Assembly: GCF_036206005.1 (NCBI RefSeq)
Contig: NZ_CP108143.1
Coordinates: 6,539,501-6,603,500 of the forward strand
DNA from: Streptomyces sp. NBC_00178
GTDB lineage: Bacteria; Actinomycetota; Actinomycetes; Streptomycetales; Streptomycetaceae
Direction of reading: 5' to 3'
Length of the DNA: 64,000 nucleotides
Part shown: positions 38,919 to 47,666 of the stretch, piece by piece
How the letters are laid out: each line of letters opens with the position of its first letter
Numbering within the stretch: the first letter of the stretch is position 1
Translations under genes and position numbers: made by a program
Notes under the pieces: model-generated
Databases searched by the model: none
Seen by the model: the letters and a program-made list of their open reading frames with translations, nothing else
Told to the model about the DNA's origin: nothing

Positions 38919-39775
38919 GAGGTCATCTCATTTGGTTGACTCGCTATTCTGTGAGTCATGGTGGGGATCGTTGAGCGTCTTGTGCCGGACGAGTTGTGGG
39001 AGTTGTTCCAGCGGGTGGTGCCGGAGGCGCCGTCGCGGCCGCAGGGCGGTGGTCGGCGTCGGCACGGTGACCGGGAAGTGCTGGCCGCGATCGTCTTCGT
39101 GGCTACGTCGGGTTGCACCTGGTTGCAGCTGCCTTCGGCGTCGTTCGGCCCGTCCGGAGCGACCGCCCACCGGCGGTTCGCGGAGTGGTCGAAGGCCAGG
39201 GTGTGGGCCAAGCTGCACCGTCTGGTCCTCGACGAACTCGGTGCCCGCGGCGAGCTGGACTGGTCGCGTTGCGCGATCGACTCGGTGAACATGCGGGCCC
39301 TGAAAAAGGGGACCTGACAGGTCCGAATCCTGTCGACAGGGGCAAGTACGGCTCGAAGATCCACCTGATCACGGAACGGTCCGGTCTGCCCATATCCGTC
39401 GGCATTTCCGGGGCCAACGTGCACGACAGCCAGGCCCTGATCCCGCTCGTGAAGGGCATACCGCCGATCCGCTCACGCCGCGGCCGGCGACGGCGCAACC
39501 CCGGCAAACTCCACGCCGACAAGGGCTACGACTACGCCCACCTGCGGCGATGGTTACGTGAGCGCGGCATCACCCACCGCATCGCCCGCAAGGGGGTCGA
39601 GTCCTCGCAACGGCTGGGCCGCCACCGCTGGACCGTGGAACGCACCATGGCCTGGCTCGCCGGCTGCCGCCGCCTCCACCGACGCTACGAACGCAAAGCC
39701 GACCACTTCCTCGCCTTCACCAGCATCGCCTGCACCCTCATCTGCTACCGCAGACTCGCCAAATGAGATGTCTTC
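38919..39775 (+). mobile_element. IS5-family insertion sequence (IS427-like group), 857 bp
   Basis: Ends GAGGTCATCTCATTTGG and, on the other strand, GAAGACATCTCATTTGG. Flanking TA dinucleotides at 38917-38918 and 39776-39777 are shared with the two MITEs that abut it. Confidence 0.85.
38958..39766 (+). CDS. IS5-family transposase made by ribosomal frameshifting
   Basis: ORF A (38958-39317) encodes 'MVGIVERLVPDELWELFQRV' to 'WSRCAIDSVNMRALKKGT' with the first catalytic Asp. ORF B in another frame continues 'DLTGPNPVDRGKYGSKIHLI' through 'LHADKGYDYAHLRRWLRERG' (second Asp) and 'RLGRHRWTVERTMAWLAGCR' (Glu) to 39766. The join is at 'GAAAAAGGGGACC' (39302-39314), the A/G slippery site typical of this IS group, so the split is probably programmed rather than a mutation. 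Confidence 0.88.
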
Positions 39776-39941
39776 TAAGGGCTGTCCCGTAATCCCCGGT
39801 GGGCGCGCGACGACAGCTACGGCGCCTCGCCGCGTTGTCGGAACGCCCGAATACACCCAGTATGCGGATGTCCCTCCGCCTTGCGATGCACCGCATCTGA
39901 CGCCGCGCGCTGATCCACCAGGGATTACGGGACAGCCCTTA
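39776..39941. repeat. 166-bp MITE, copy 2
   Basis: Same ends and length as copy 1 with two substitutions (CGGC to CGGT near the left end; GGACG to GGATG in the middle). Same orientation as copy 1. Its right-hand TA is the left flank of the IS at 39942. Confidence 0.88.
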
Positions 39942-40826
39942 GAGGTCCTAACAGAGGCGTTGGACGTGGCGGTTGGTGATGAGGCAGGTCGCGAGGCCGA
40001 GGAATGCTTCGTGGATGTCGTCGCGTCGTTCCCACCGGATGCGGAGGCGTCGGAAGCCGTGGAACCAGGCGATCGTGCGTTCGACAACCCAGCGATGGAC
40101 TCCGAGGCCGGAGCCGTGCGCTACTCCGCGGCGGGCGATGACCGGCTTGATGCCCTGAGCCCAGACCAGACGGCGGTACTTGTCGTGGTCATAGCCGCGG
40201 TCACCGAGCAGGACGTCAGGGCGCCGACGTGGCCTTCCCACGAGCCCTGGGACCGACGGGATCTTGGCGAGCAGGGGCATCAGCTGGGTGACGTCGTTGC
40301 GGTTTCCGCCGGTCAGGGACACCGCGAGCGGGATGCCCTGGCCGTCGACGAGGATGTGGTGCTTGCTGCCCGGCCGCGCGCGGTCGACCGGGCTGGGACC
40401 GCTTTTGGGCCGCGCCGAGCTGCCCGGACGTGGGAAGAGTCGATCACCGCCCGCGACCAGTCGAGCTGTTTCGCCGCTCGCAGCCTGGCCAGCAGCACGA
40501 CGTGGAGCCGGTCCCAGACGCCGGCCTCATTCCAGGCAGCGAGCCGGCGCCAGCACGTCATGCCTGAACCGAAGCCCAGCTCCTGCGGCAGGTACTCCCA
40601 CTGGATCCCGGTATGCAGCACGAACAGGATCCCGCAGAGCGCTTGACGGTCAGGAACTCTCGGCCTGCCGGGCACCAGCTTCGGCGCCGGAACAGGCAAC
40701 AACGGCTCTATCAGCGACCACAGTTCATCCGAGACGATCCACGGACGCGACTCTCTCTTCCCCACGAACAGCCCAACGAGCAACCAAGCCGACAGTCACA
40801 TCATCTGAGGCTTCTGTTAGGACCTC
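39942..40826 (-). mobile_element. IS5-family insertion sequence (second type), 885 bp
   Basis: Left end GAGGTCCTAACAGAGGC; right end (reverse complement) GAGGTCCTAACAGAAGC. TTA occurs on both flanks (39939-39941 and 40827-40829). Confidence 0.88.
39948..40783 (-). CDS. IS5-family transposase, two-frame (programmed frameshift)
   Basis: The start at 40783 reads 'MLVGLFVGKRESRPWIVSDE', helix-turn-helix and first Asp ('LDWSRAVIDSSHVRAARRGP'). A shift at the 'CCCAAAAGCGG' site near 40400 leads to the second frame 'VSLTGGNRNDVTQLMPLLAK', 'PDVLLGDRGYDHDKYRRLVW' (second Asp) and 'GVHRWVVERTIAWFHGFRRL' (Glu), ending at 39948. Typical OrfAB arrangement of IS5 relatives. Confidence 0.88.
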
Positions 40827-40850
40827 TTAGTCAGGCAAGGTCGTTCCGAG

Positions 40851-40890
40851 CGCGGAGGAGCGCCACGATGGATGGTGGCGCTCCTCCGCG
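40851..40890. terminator. 16-bp perfect hairpin next to the IS
   Basis: Arms CGCGGAGGAGCGCCAC / GTGGCGCTCCTCCGCG with an 8-base loop. It would stop transcripts running from the IS block into the integrase relic or the reverse. Confidence 0.65.
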
Positions 40891-40984
40891 TCGCGCGATG
40901 GTCAGCCGCGGTTCGCGCTCTTCGGCAGTCCGCCTCGGAAGTCGCAGCCGCAGCAAACATCTTCGCCCTGGATATGGCCCTCGT

Positions 40985-41310
40985 ACCAGCCGTGGACCGA
41001 TCTGCGGGTCGTCGAGCAGATCATCGCGGGCTATCCCGAGACGATCACCGAAGAACTCCGGATCTGGGTGAAAGTCATGCGCTGCGAGGGCCGTCGGGAA
41101 CACAAAGCCCGCAGCTACCACAACATCCGCCGGTACTTCCATCCTGTCGGAGCGATCCTGGACAGCTGGGCGACCCACGTCATCAGCCTGCGGGAGATCA
41201 CCAATCAGGGCGTCAAGGAAGCGATCAACACTTGGCAGGGCAATGCCGCAGGGCCCGGAACAGGTTCCGCAACACGATGTGGATCAGGCGACCGGGACCG
41301 CTCCGAAGCA
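40985..41310 (+). pseudogene. Tyrosine-recombinase/integrase relic, N-terminal part
   Basis: Reads 'WTDLRVVEQIIAGYPETITE', 'YHNIRRYFHPVGAILDSWAT' and 'SLREITNQGVKEAINTWQGN', the SAM-like core-binding domain of Streptomyces site-specific integrases, then shifts frame ('ARNRFRNTMW') and ends. The catalytic domain (R-H-x-x-R...Y) is absent. It implies that an integrative element once ended nearby. Confidence 0.65.
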
Positions 41311-41423
41311 TGGGAGTGATGTCGTGGCGCGGCGCGGACGTGCCGGTGGTGCCGGGTCCGTAAAACGTTCCCGGCCGGGCCGGCCCTCGGCGCGAGCGGG
41401 GCGGGTGGTCCATGTGCGGCGGT

Positions 41424-42077
41424 TCATGTGCTGCGCTGGTCGTGGGTGTGCTGGCGGAGCTGGTCGGTGTGCTGGGTCAGGGCCTCGATGCGTTCGGTGA
41501 GGCCTGTGTCCTCCGGTTGCAGGTGGGTCCGGAAGCCGGTCAGGGACCCTACGAGGCGGGCGGCATTACTGTCAGCGAGGGCCAGGTTCAGGTCGCTGAC
41601 CGCTTCCGCGGCGCTGTCGGGGAGGTTGGTGAGGGCGGTGATCTGTGCGGCGAGGCGGCGGAGGTCGGCGGCGTTGTCGCGGGCCCAGGCGGTGACGGTG
41701 CGGTCGGCGGCGCGGGTGTCGCGGGTGGCCTGGACGCGTTCCTCTCCGGTGCTCCCGGCTGCGCCGGGGCGCAGCCTCAGGTAGCGGCGTTCGGCGGCCT
41801 GGCGGCTGGCGACCCCGATTGGCTCGGCGAGCTCGGCCCAGCTTGCGCCCTGTCCGCGGGCGGTTTCGATCAGTGCGCTCTCCCAGCCCGCGAGCTCCTC
41901 GCGGACCTTGCGCAGCATCAGCAGCGCGGCCAGTGCCGGGTGCGGGCCGGAGTCGGGCGGGTGCGGCGTCGCGGCTGTGGGTGCCTGCGCGTCGGGCACG
42001 GACTGGTTGATGGCCTCCAGAGCGGCTGCGACGGCCGGGAAGGGGATGGGTGTACCCGGTGAGGCGGTTTCGTTCAC
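41424..42077 (-). CDS. Streptomyces regulator-like protein ('HSP18 transcriptional regulator'/'type III effector' family)
   Basis: A 217-aa protein starting 'MNETASPGTPIPFPAVAAAL'. A helix-turn-helix-like stretch 'ASWAELAEPIGVASRQAAER' is followed by the family hallmark 'RRYLRLRPGAAGSTGEERVQ' and 'TVTAWARDNAADLRRLAAQI'. In databases these are labelled HSP18 transcriptional regulator or type III effector, without strong experimental basis. It is a single gene on the minus strand, apparently intact. Confidence 0.8.
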   Translation of the reverse strand: MNETASPGTPIPFPAVAAALEAINQSVPDAQAPTAATPHPPDSGPHPALAALLMLRKVREELAGWESALIETARGQGASWAELAEPIGVASRQAAERRYLRLRPGAAGSTGEERVQATRDTRAADRTVTAWARDNAADLRRLAAQITALTNLPDSAAEAVSDLNLALADSNAARLVGSLTGFRTHLQPEDTGLTERIEALTQHTDQLRQHTHDQRST

Positions 42078-42124
42078 GGGACCCTCCGTCGCGATGTCAT
42101 CCTCCCGACGACGCTGTGAATCGC

Positions 42125-42181
42125 TGGCGGGCGCGCGACGACAGCTACGCCGCCTCGCCGACTTCCAGGTTGTTGCAACGA
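42125..42181. repeat. Fragment of a third MITE copy
   Basis: The 36 bases from 42125 match the MITE interior (from 'GGCGGGCGCGCGACGACAGC' on) with one mismatch and then become diverged ('GTTGTTGCAACG' versus 'GTTGTCGGAACG'). The terminal repeats are missing. It lies directly behind the DoxX stop codon. Confidence 0.65.
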
Positions 42182-42182
42182 A

Positions 42183-42551
42183 TCAGAGGGTGGCAGCGCT
42201 CAGCACGATCAGAGCGACGGAGGTCATGGTGAGGACCACTGCCGGAAGCGCGCCTCTGCGGTCGCCGACGCGAAGGTGGAGTGCGGTCGCCCCGGTGAAG
42301 TACAGCGTTAGGCCGACCGCGGCGGCGATTCCGACGGGCCCCCACCGGAGTCCGGCGATCACACCGGCCGCGCCCGCGATCTGGGCACCGATCAGGAAGG
42401 TCATCATGCTCGGCGGCACGCCGAGGGTGGTCATCTGCTCGGTGATGTGCCGGGTCCGCAGCGACTTGGCTCCGGCTGATGAGAGGAGAACCGCCGATAT
42501 GAACACGGTGACGACAGCAAGGGAGACGAACACGGCAGAAACCTCAATCAT
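42183..42551 (-). CDS. DoxX-like membrane protein
   Basis: A 122-aa protein with four membrane helices: 'VFVSLAVVTVFISAVLLSSA', 'MMTFLIGAQIAGAAGVIAGL', 'IAAAVGLTLYFTGATALHLR' and 'ALPAVVLTMTSVALIVLSAA'. The pattern and the loop 'HLRVGDRRGALPAVV' fit DoxX/SURF4-like proteins. It is divergent from an HxlR regulator with two AGGTA-type palindromes between them; such pairs respond to quinones or reactive electrophiles in related bacteria. Confidence 0.85.
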   Translation of the reverse strand: MIEVSAVFVSLAVVTVFISAVLLSSAGAKSLRTRHITEQMTTLGVPPSMMTFLIGAQIAGAAGVIAGLRWGPVGIAAAVGLTLYFTGATALHLRVGDRRGALPAVVLTMTSVALIVLSAATL

Positions 42552-42599
42552 GCGAGATGCGGTATGGGCGTGCGCACATCGATGACGATAGGCGGCCGT

Positions 42600-42620
42600 C
42601 AGGTACCTCCAGGTAACCTT
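42600..42620. promoter_or_regulatory. Twin palindromes between DoxX and HxlR genes
   Basis: AGGTACCT (42601-42608) and AGGTAACCT (42611-42619) lie 8 bases upstream of the HxlR ATG and about 50 bases from the DoxX start. They are good candidates for the HxlR operator controlling both genes. Confidence 0.6.
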
Positions 42621-42626
42621 CTCGGC

Positions 42627-43041
42627 ATGACCCTGCGACCCGGAACCGCCTTCCTGGGCCGACTGCCCTGCTCTCCTCGCCATGGAGATCATCGCCAGCA
42701 AGTGGTCCATGGTCACGGTCTTCGCGCTGACCGATGGCCCGCTGCGCCACGGCGAGTTGGTCGAACTGAGCGGCGGCATCTCGCGCAAGGTACTGACCCA
42801 GACGCTGCGCCGACTCCAGGCCAACGGTCTCGTCGAGCGGCGCGCGTACGCCGAGGCTCCGCCACGTGTGGAGTACGGCCTGACCGACCTCGGGCGAACC
42901 CTGGAGGAGCCCATCAGGATCCTCACCGCGTGGGCGCGGGAGAATGGCGAGGCGGTCGTCACCTTCCGGGAAGCAGCGGAGGCGGCCAGGACCATGGAGG
43001 CAGCCCAGGCGACGTCGGTGAAGACCCGCTCTGTCGATTAA
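42627..43041 (+). pseudogene. HxlR-family transcriptional regulator with N-terminal frameshift
   Basis: ATG 42627 gives 'MTLRPGTAFLG', which must shift frame at about 42658 to reach 'DCPALLAMEIIASKWSMVTV', the HxlR winged-helix start including the conserved redox-type Cys-Pro. The rest ('PLRHGELVELSGGISRKVLT', 'RRLQANGLVERRAYAEAPPR', 'VEYGLTDLGRTLEEPI') is intact. Translation from ATG 42682 would omit the CP motif. So either a small indel inactivated it, or a shortened protein is made. Confidence 0.75.
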
Positions 43042-43099
43042 CGAGTTGGTGTGTGATAGCGGGTGGGTCGTCGGTGCCGCCAGGTTGCATGGTCCGGCT

Positions 43100-43335
43100 G
43101 TGGCGATCATGGTCGATCGGGCGGTCCTGGAGCATCGGCTGTTCACTGGGATCTCGCGGCATCATCTGGTCTGCCTGATCGGTGAGTTGGCCGTCTAGCA
43201 GGCCGGTGGCGAAGGCCGCCGCCATGCTGCACGAGACGGGTTCAGGAAGCGACGTTCGTGTCGGGCAAGAAGAAGCAGAACGCCATGAATGGCACCGTGG
43301 TTGCCGACCGGCGGGGCTGCCCGCTATGGACCGAT
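43100..43335 (+). pseudogene. IS5/HARBI1-like transposase fragments
   Basis: Two broken pieces: 'MVDRAVLEHRLFTGISRHHL' with 'VCLIGELAV' then stop (N-terminal part), and 'FVSGKKKQNAMNGTVVADRR' (the strand after the first catalytic Asp). The DDE core is otherwise lost. Confidence 0.55.
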
Positions 43336-43994
43336 GCCTTGCGACCTGGACCGCCCTCGCCGACCACCAGCGCTGGAAACCACTGACGCGCTGGACTGTA
43401 CCCACCGCCGCGACCGCATGCCCGACACCTACCCTGCTATCACCGGTCTAACGGGGTAGTTCGTGCAGCGCAACCGGCACCAGCGGGTGCCGGGGGAGAG
43501 GGCTGGGACGAGAGCGTGGGGAAGAGTGCGTGGCCGTGCGGATGTGCGTGGATCTGGGGTTATGTCGAACGCCCCACGCGTGCGTGGGGCGCTCGGTGGC
43601 GCTTGCCGACCACGGGGGAGGGATGGGCAGGCGCCTGGACGGGTAGCGACCGGGGGACGGTGTCGTGGGTGCGCTACCCGTGGTTTTCGCAAGCGGCCGC
43701 TGCACGGTTCGCTTGACTGTGCAGTTTTTATTCTGGGCTCGCCTGCTGTCAAGCTCATGGGGCCGTGCTGGACCCGGTTCTGCAGCAACGACCGGCGAGG
43801 GCCTCGTGTCGCACAGGCCGATCGGGTGCAGATTGCTCGATTGAGCGCTGTGATGTACTGCTTGATCATGGCTGGAGGGGTGAGACCGCGTGTCGGTCTC
43901 ACCCCTCCAGCCTTGCTTTGTGGCGCGCTGTGGGCGGGCCCATCGTCCTCCTGTGTTCGGGTGGGTGTGTGTTTGGTGGTGCGTGTGGGTGGGT
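43336..43994. other. Intergenic region with terminator
   Basis: About 660 bases. Frames on both strands are GC-rich shadows without starts or family signs. The only clear structure is the hairpin at 43870. Confidence 0.45.
43870..43912. terminator. 19-bp perfect hairpin followed by T-rich sequence
   Basis: Arms GGCTGGAGGGGTGAGACCG / CGGTCTCACCCCTCCAGCC with a 5-base loop, 83 bases after the SDR stop on the minus strand. The plus side is followed by TTGCTTTG. Probably ends the SDR transcript. Confidence 0.8.
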
Positions 43995-44759
43995 TTACCA
44001 GGCGCTTGCGCCGCCGTCGACGGGGTAGTTGGCGCCGGTGATGAAGGATGCCCGGTCGGAGGCGAGGAAGGCGGCGAGTTCGACGATTTCCTCGGGCTGC
44101 GCGAAGCGCTTGAGGAGGACCTTGCTGGTGACGGCGTCCCGCATGGCCTGGTTGTCGCCGAGGTCCCGGTCACTTGCGGGGGTCAGGACCGGGCCCGGGC
44201 TGATGGCTACGGCGCGGATTCCGTGGGGTGCGCCCTCGAGTGCGAGCTGTCGTGTCATTCCGATGACGCCGGCGTTGGTCGCGGTGTGGGCGACCATGGG
44301 GGGAGTGGAGCCCGCGATCAGCCCGGCCTCCGATGCGACGTTGATGATGACCCCGCCACCGCGCTGGACGAGGTGGGGCCAGGTGTACTTCGATACGAAG
44401 AAGGGGATGTCGAGTTCCCCGGCTTCCGTCGCGCGCCAGTCCTCGATGGAGAAGTCGGGCATTGCGCCGAAGCGCATCATGGCCGCGTTGTTGTAGACGG
44501 CATCGAGCCCGCCGTAGGCAGCTGCGGCCTCGTCGGCCATCCGGTGCACCTGGTCCGCGTCGGTGAGGTCGACCGGCGCGATGCTCGTCATCTCGCCGCC
44601 GGCCTCGCGTACGAGGTCGGCCGTTTCCGCGTTCTCGGCGGCGTGGATGTCGACGCCGACGATCTTCGCCCCCTCTCGGGCGAAGATCAGAGCGGCGACG
44701 CGACCCATACCTCCGCCGGTGCCCGTGACGAGTACTACCTTGCCGTCGAGTATTCCCAT
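43995..44759 (-). CDS. SDR-family protein lacking the catalytic Tyr and Lys
   Basis: A 254-aa SDR: cofactor loop 'VVLVTGTGGGMGRVAALIFA', 'DAVYNNAAMM', 'IINVASEAGLIAGSTPPMVA' with the Ser, and the C-terminal 'FLASDRASFITGANYPVDGG'. At the YxxxK site it has 'AHTATNAGVIGMTR', i.e. His for Tyr and Asn for Lys, so classical catalysis looks impossible. Start ATG 44759 was chosen; upstream codons run into the operators. It is divergent from a TetR gene that very likely represses it. Either a binding/sensor protein, an unusual enzyme, or an allele damaged by two base changes. Confidence 0.88.
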   Translation of the reverse strand: MGILDGKVVLVTGTGGGMGRVAALIFAREGAKIVGVDIHAAENAETADLVREAGGEMTSIAPVDLTDADQVHRMADEAAAAYGGLDAVYNNAAMMRFGAMPDFSIEDWRATEAGELDIPFFVSKYTWPHLVQRGGGVIINVASEAGLIAGSTPPMVAHTATNAGVIGMTRQLALEGAPHGIRAVAISPGPVLTPASDRDLGDNQAMRDAVTSKVLLKRFAQPEEIVELAAFLASDRASFITGANYPVDGGASAW

Positions 44760-44827
44760 GACCTTGTCTCCTGCTTCTGGATCTGTCAGCCGAAATTTGC
44801 TTGACGAGGCAAGCATGCTCCTGCCTC

Positions 44828-44862
44828 TGACAAACGTCAAGCGCCGATCTGACAAGCGTCAA
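44828..44862. promoter_or_regulatory. Paired TGAC-N4-GTCA operators between SDR and TetR genes
   Basis: TGACAAACGTCAA (44828-44840) and TGACAAGCGTCAA (44850-44862) are 22 bases apart, about two helical turns, in the divergent promoter region. A related half-site lies at 44801 (TTGACGAGGCAAG). This is the expected layout for an autoregulating TetR dimer pair. Confidence 0.7.
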
Positions 44863-44984
44863 GTGCGTCGCTTATGCTTCTCACAGGCGCGGGCGATCGG
44901 CGGGGAAGGCTGCGGCACCGTGGCAGCGGTGATCCGGGGGAGTGGCGACGGCAGGCATATGGCTGTGAACGGATTGGTGGAGAA

Positions 44985-45647
44985 GTGGTCGACGGGAATC
45001 GCAGGGCCGCGAAGTCGCCGGCGCGAGGCAAGTACGCCCCTGCGCAGCTGGACGAGGGTGAGATCCTCCGGCGCGGGCTCGACACTTTCGCCGAGCTCGG
45101 CTACGCCGCGACCACGGTGCGGGAGCTTGCTCGGCGCCTTGAGGTCAGCCACAACTTCATCAATGACCGCTATGGGTCAAAAGACAACTTCTGGCGCACT
45201 GTCGTGGACTTCGCGATGCGGGACGATCAGGACGATTTCGATCATCAGTTGGCCAAGTCAGGCGACGACGACGAGCACCTGACCGGAGTGATCGTTCAGC
45301 TCTACCGCCGATCAGCGAACGCCTCGGCAAAAAACCGGCTGCTGGCCGACGAATCCACACGCGACTCCGACCGCTTGGACTACCTGCATCAGCGGTTCAT
45401 CCAACCGTTCTGGGACAGCATCGAGCCCGCCATCAACAACCTCATAGCCGTAGGCCGCATCCCGCGAGTCCCGCCGCACGTCCTGTACACCGCCATCACC
45501 GGACCCGCGCTGGCCCTCGCCCAGGCCCCCGTCGCCGACCGCCTCAACCCCACTGCCGCACCGGTAGCGCAGCAGGATCGCAACGACATGGCCGATACAC
45601 TCTCCAGCCTCGTCATCCATGGCCTGCTCCGCCCGTGCGGGCAGTGA
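44985..45647 (+). CDS. TetR/AcrR-family transcriptional regulator
   Basis: A 220-aa regulator from GTG 44985 (site 'GGTGGAGAA'). The N-terminal HTH is 'LDEGEILRRGLDTFAELGYA', 'ATTVRELARRLEVSHNFIND' and 'RYGSKDNFWRTVVDFAM'. The ligand domain is helical ('LDYLHQRFIQPFWDSIEPAI', 'YTAITGPALALAQAPVADRL'). Several in-frame codons upstream are possible starts but lie in the operator region. It probably represses itself and the divergent SDR. Confidence 0.88.
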   Translation: MVDGNRRAAKSPARGKYAPAQLDEGEILRRGLDTFAELGYAATTVRELARRLEVSHNFINDRYGSKDNFWRTVVDFAMRDDQDDFDHQLAKSGDDDEHLTGVIVQLYRRSANASAKNRLLADESTRDSDRLDYLHQRFIQPFWDSIEPAINNLIAVGRIPRVPPHVLYTAITGPALALAQAPVADRLNPTAAPVAQQDRNDMADTLSSLVIHGLLRPCGQ

Positions 45648-46636
45648 ACGGCGTGCGCTGCAGCAGAGTCGCATCACTTTGAGGTCGGGTACTGCGACCG
45701 CGTCAACAGCGGTCGAGATATCCAACGTCATCGAGTGCCAAGGCGGACTGCGTGGCAGCTCTGCCCGCTCGTCGTGCTGCCGGAACTCCGTACTCGAGAT
45801 GCCCGTACGGGCTTCGGCCGGCAGTCGCACAGGGGCCGTGCCGCCCTGTTTCCCCTGCGACTCGCCCGTCCGGCAGGGCGCGCTGCCGCGCCACCCAAGC
45901 CTCGGTATCCGATGACACCAGGGCGCGTCATGCATGCTGTCGAAACTCGATTCTGGCGCACATTCCGTGGTGACGGACCATTGAGCACTGCGTCGGCTCG
46001 GCGAAGGCAGGACACCAGCAGGCCAGAGGGTCGGCCCCGACGTGGGCACGAGTGGGGACGGCGCCCCATCACGGAAGCGTGCCAGAGCCGAACTCGTGAA
46101 CACTTCGGCCCGGCCCCAGTCCTCTGTGCCTCCCAAGCAGGTGTCGAAGTGCTGCCGTTCTCGCGTACAGAGCCAAAGCGACCCGTGGTGGCGGTGACGC
46201 CACGCCGGCGGCCGCCCCCGGCGTGCGCACGCCGCCCTTGAGCGCATCCGGGCGAGGTGGGTGTGCGGCGCGCGGGAGCGCCACCGGATGGGCGTGGGGG
46301 TGGTGTTCAGCCTGATGCGCAGGTTGTGATGCGGTGGGTCTGCGCTGGTTCGGGTTGCGGCCGGCGCACCTTGGGTCGTGGGGTCAGCACGGGCTCCTCC
46401 AAATCCCCCCGGTATCGGGCGTATCGATTTCTGTGACGAGTCGGGAGTTCCACCGTGCTCGGCGGTCCTTCCCCTTCCGCTGCACGTTCAGGGTGTGACG
46501 CATATCAACTCTCCGCTGAGTAGCGGATCTTGAATGCCCGACAGATACTTGTCAGGTCAAGCAGATGGGTTCGTCGCGGTGGAGTGATTCACCGAGGGCG
46601 ACCTGCTGCCAAGTTCGTGCGCTAAGGAGCACACAC
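45648..46636. other. Long region without supported gene
   Basis: Almost 1 kb. All frames are interrupted or low-complexity. The minus strand contains 'HDAPWCHRIPRLGWRGSAPC'-like stretches but no start, motif or steady codon bias. It is probably decayed island DNA; the last 100 bases carry the promoter of the secreted protein. Confidence 0.4.
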
Positions 46637-46987
46637 ATGACCATGCGCAAGCGTCTCGCCGGCACCGCTGTCGCCCTCTCGGGAGCCGCCCTGCTCGTCG
46701 GCGCCGCAGCCGCCCAGCCCGCCACGGCCGCCACGGTTCCCTGGGGTCAGGCCAACTTCTACACGGGGAAGGACTTCACCGGCACGGTGTACCCCATCCC
46801 CGCCACCGACACCCACTGCACGAACCTGTCGGAGCCGGCCCTTTCCGTGGCCAACTTCAAGTACGCCTCCGTCACGGTCTTCTTCGGAGAGGACTGCACC
46901 CAGCCCTACGGGAACGTCACCGGCCTGCACCAGGCCAACCTGCCGGCCCCGGTGAAGAGCTACTACGTCGTTCCCTCTTGGTCCTAG
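46637..46987 (+). CDS. Small secreted beta/gamma-crystallin-like (I36-inhibitor-like) protein
   Basis: A 116-aa exported protein: signal peptide 'MTMRKRLAGTAVALSGAALL' with 'AQPATAA' cleavage region, then a roughly 80-residue domain 'ANFYTGKDFTGTVYPIPATD' ... 'SVTVFFGEDCTQPYGNVTGL'. Two cysteines (in 'THCTNL' and 'GEDCTQ') could form one disulfide. The Y/F-x-G-x-x-F/Y-x-G pattern recalls Greek-key crystallin modules and the I36 peptidase-inhibitor family. Ribosome site 'AAGGAG' precedes ATG 46637. Confidence 0.75.
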   Translation: MTMRKRLAGTAVALSGAALLVGAAAAQPATAATVPWGQANFYTGKDFTGTVYPIPATDTHCTNLSEPALSVANFKYASVTVFFGEDCTQPYGNVTGLHQANLPAPVKSYYVVPSWS

Positions 46988-47666
46988 CCCTCCTGGCAAG
47001 ACCCTGCCCTCCACCTGAGGCCGTCAAGGCGCGGCACCGTCACCAACGCAGGACCCGGAACGGACTGAGGGCGATGGTGCGCATCGGCGCGTAGTGCGCC
47101 TGGGCCCCGAATTTGTGGCAGCAGCTCTGCGCTCGGCCTGCCGCGCAAGCGGTGTGTCGGCAGTGCTGAGACTTCTGAGAGGTGTCGCGCCGCATTTGCC
47201 GTCCTCTCCGGCCGGGCGATCCCTGACCCGCAGCCGTGGTGAGCGCCTTGGCCTTCACCACGGCAGGCGGCGCGATATCGGGACTGCCGGACCGCATGTG
47301 GTGTGCAGAGCGGGCGGTGAGCCTGCCCCACTACCGGACGTGCGGGGTCGGACGACCGCTCCCCGCGTGTGGAAGCATGGTTACCGACGGAGGGGGCGCG
47401 CGATTCCCGGGTTGGTGAACGCCCGGAGGAAGGGCCCGGCCTCGCCCTGGCTGCGCAGCCCGTCGCCCCGGCCCTGAGCGCAGCGTGCTCGAGGTGCGCC
47501 GGGATTCGGGGCCGCCGTACTCCTGGCGCGCGGTCCGGCCAGCGCTCGGGCGCAAGGGGCCAGGCCAGCCGCATCTGTTGAGTCAGCGACGTGAGCGCAG
47601 CGCCATGAGCTAGCGGAGCCGCCGGCGGTCTGTCGAGCCGCAACCCCCGGCGCCCACCCTCTCGGG

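Noticed and set aside
43448..44173. A 241-codon minus-strand frame
   Set aside because: It is rich in Thr/Pro/Ser/His without domain signs and overlaps the SDR end and the terminator.
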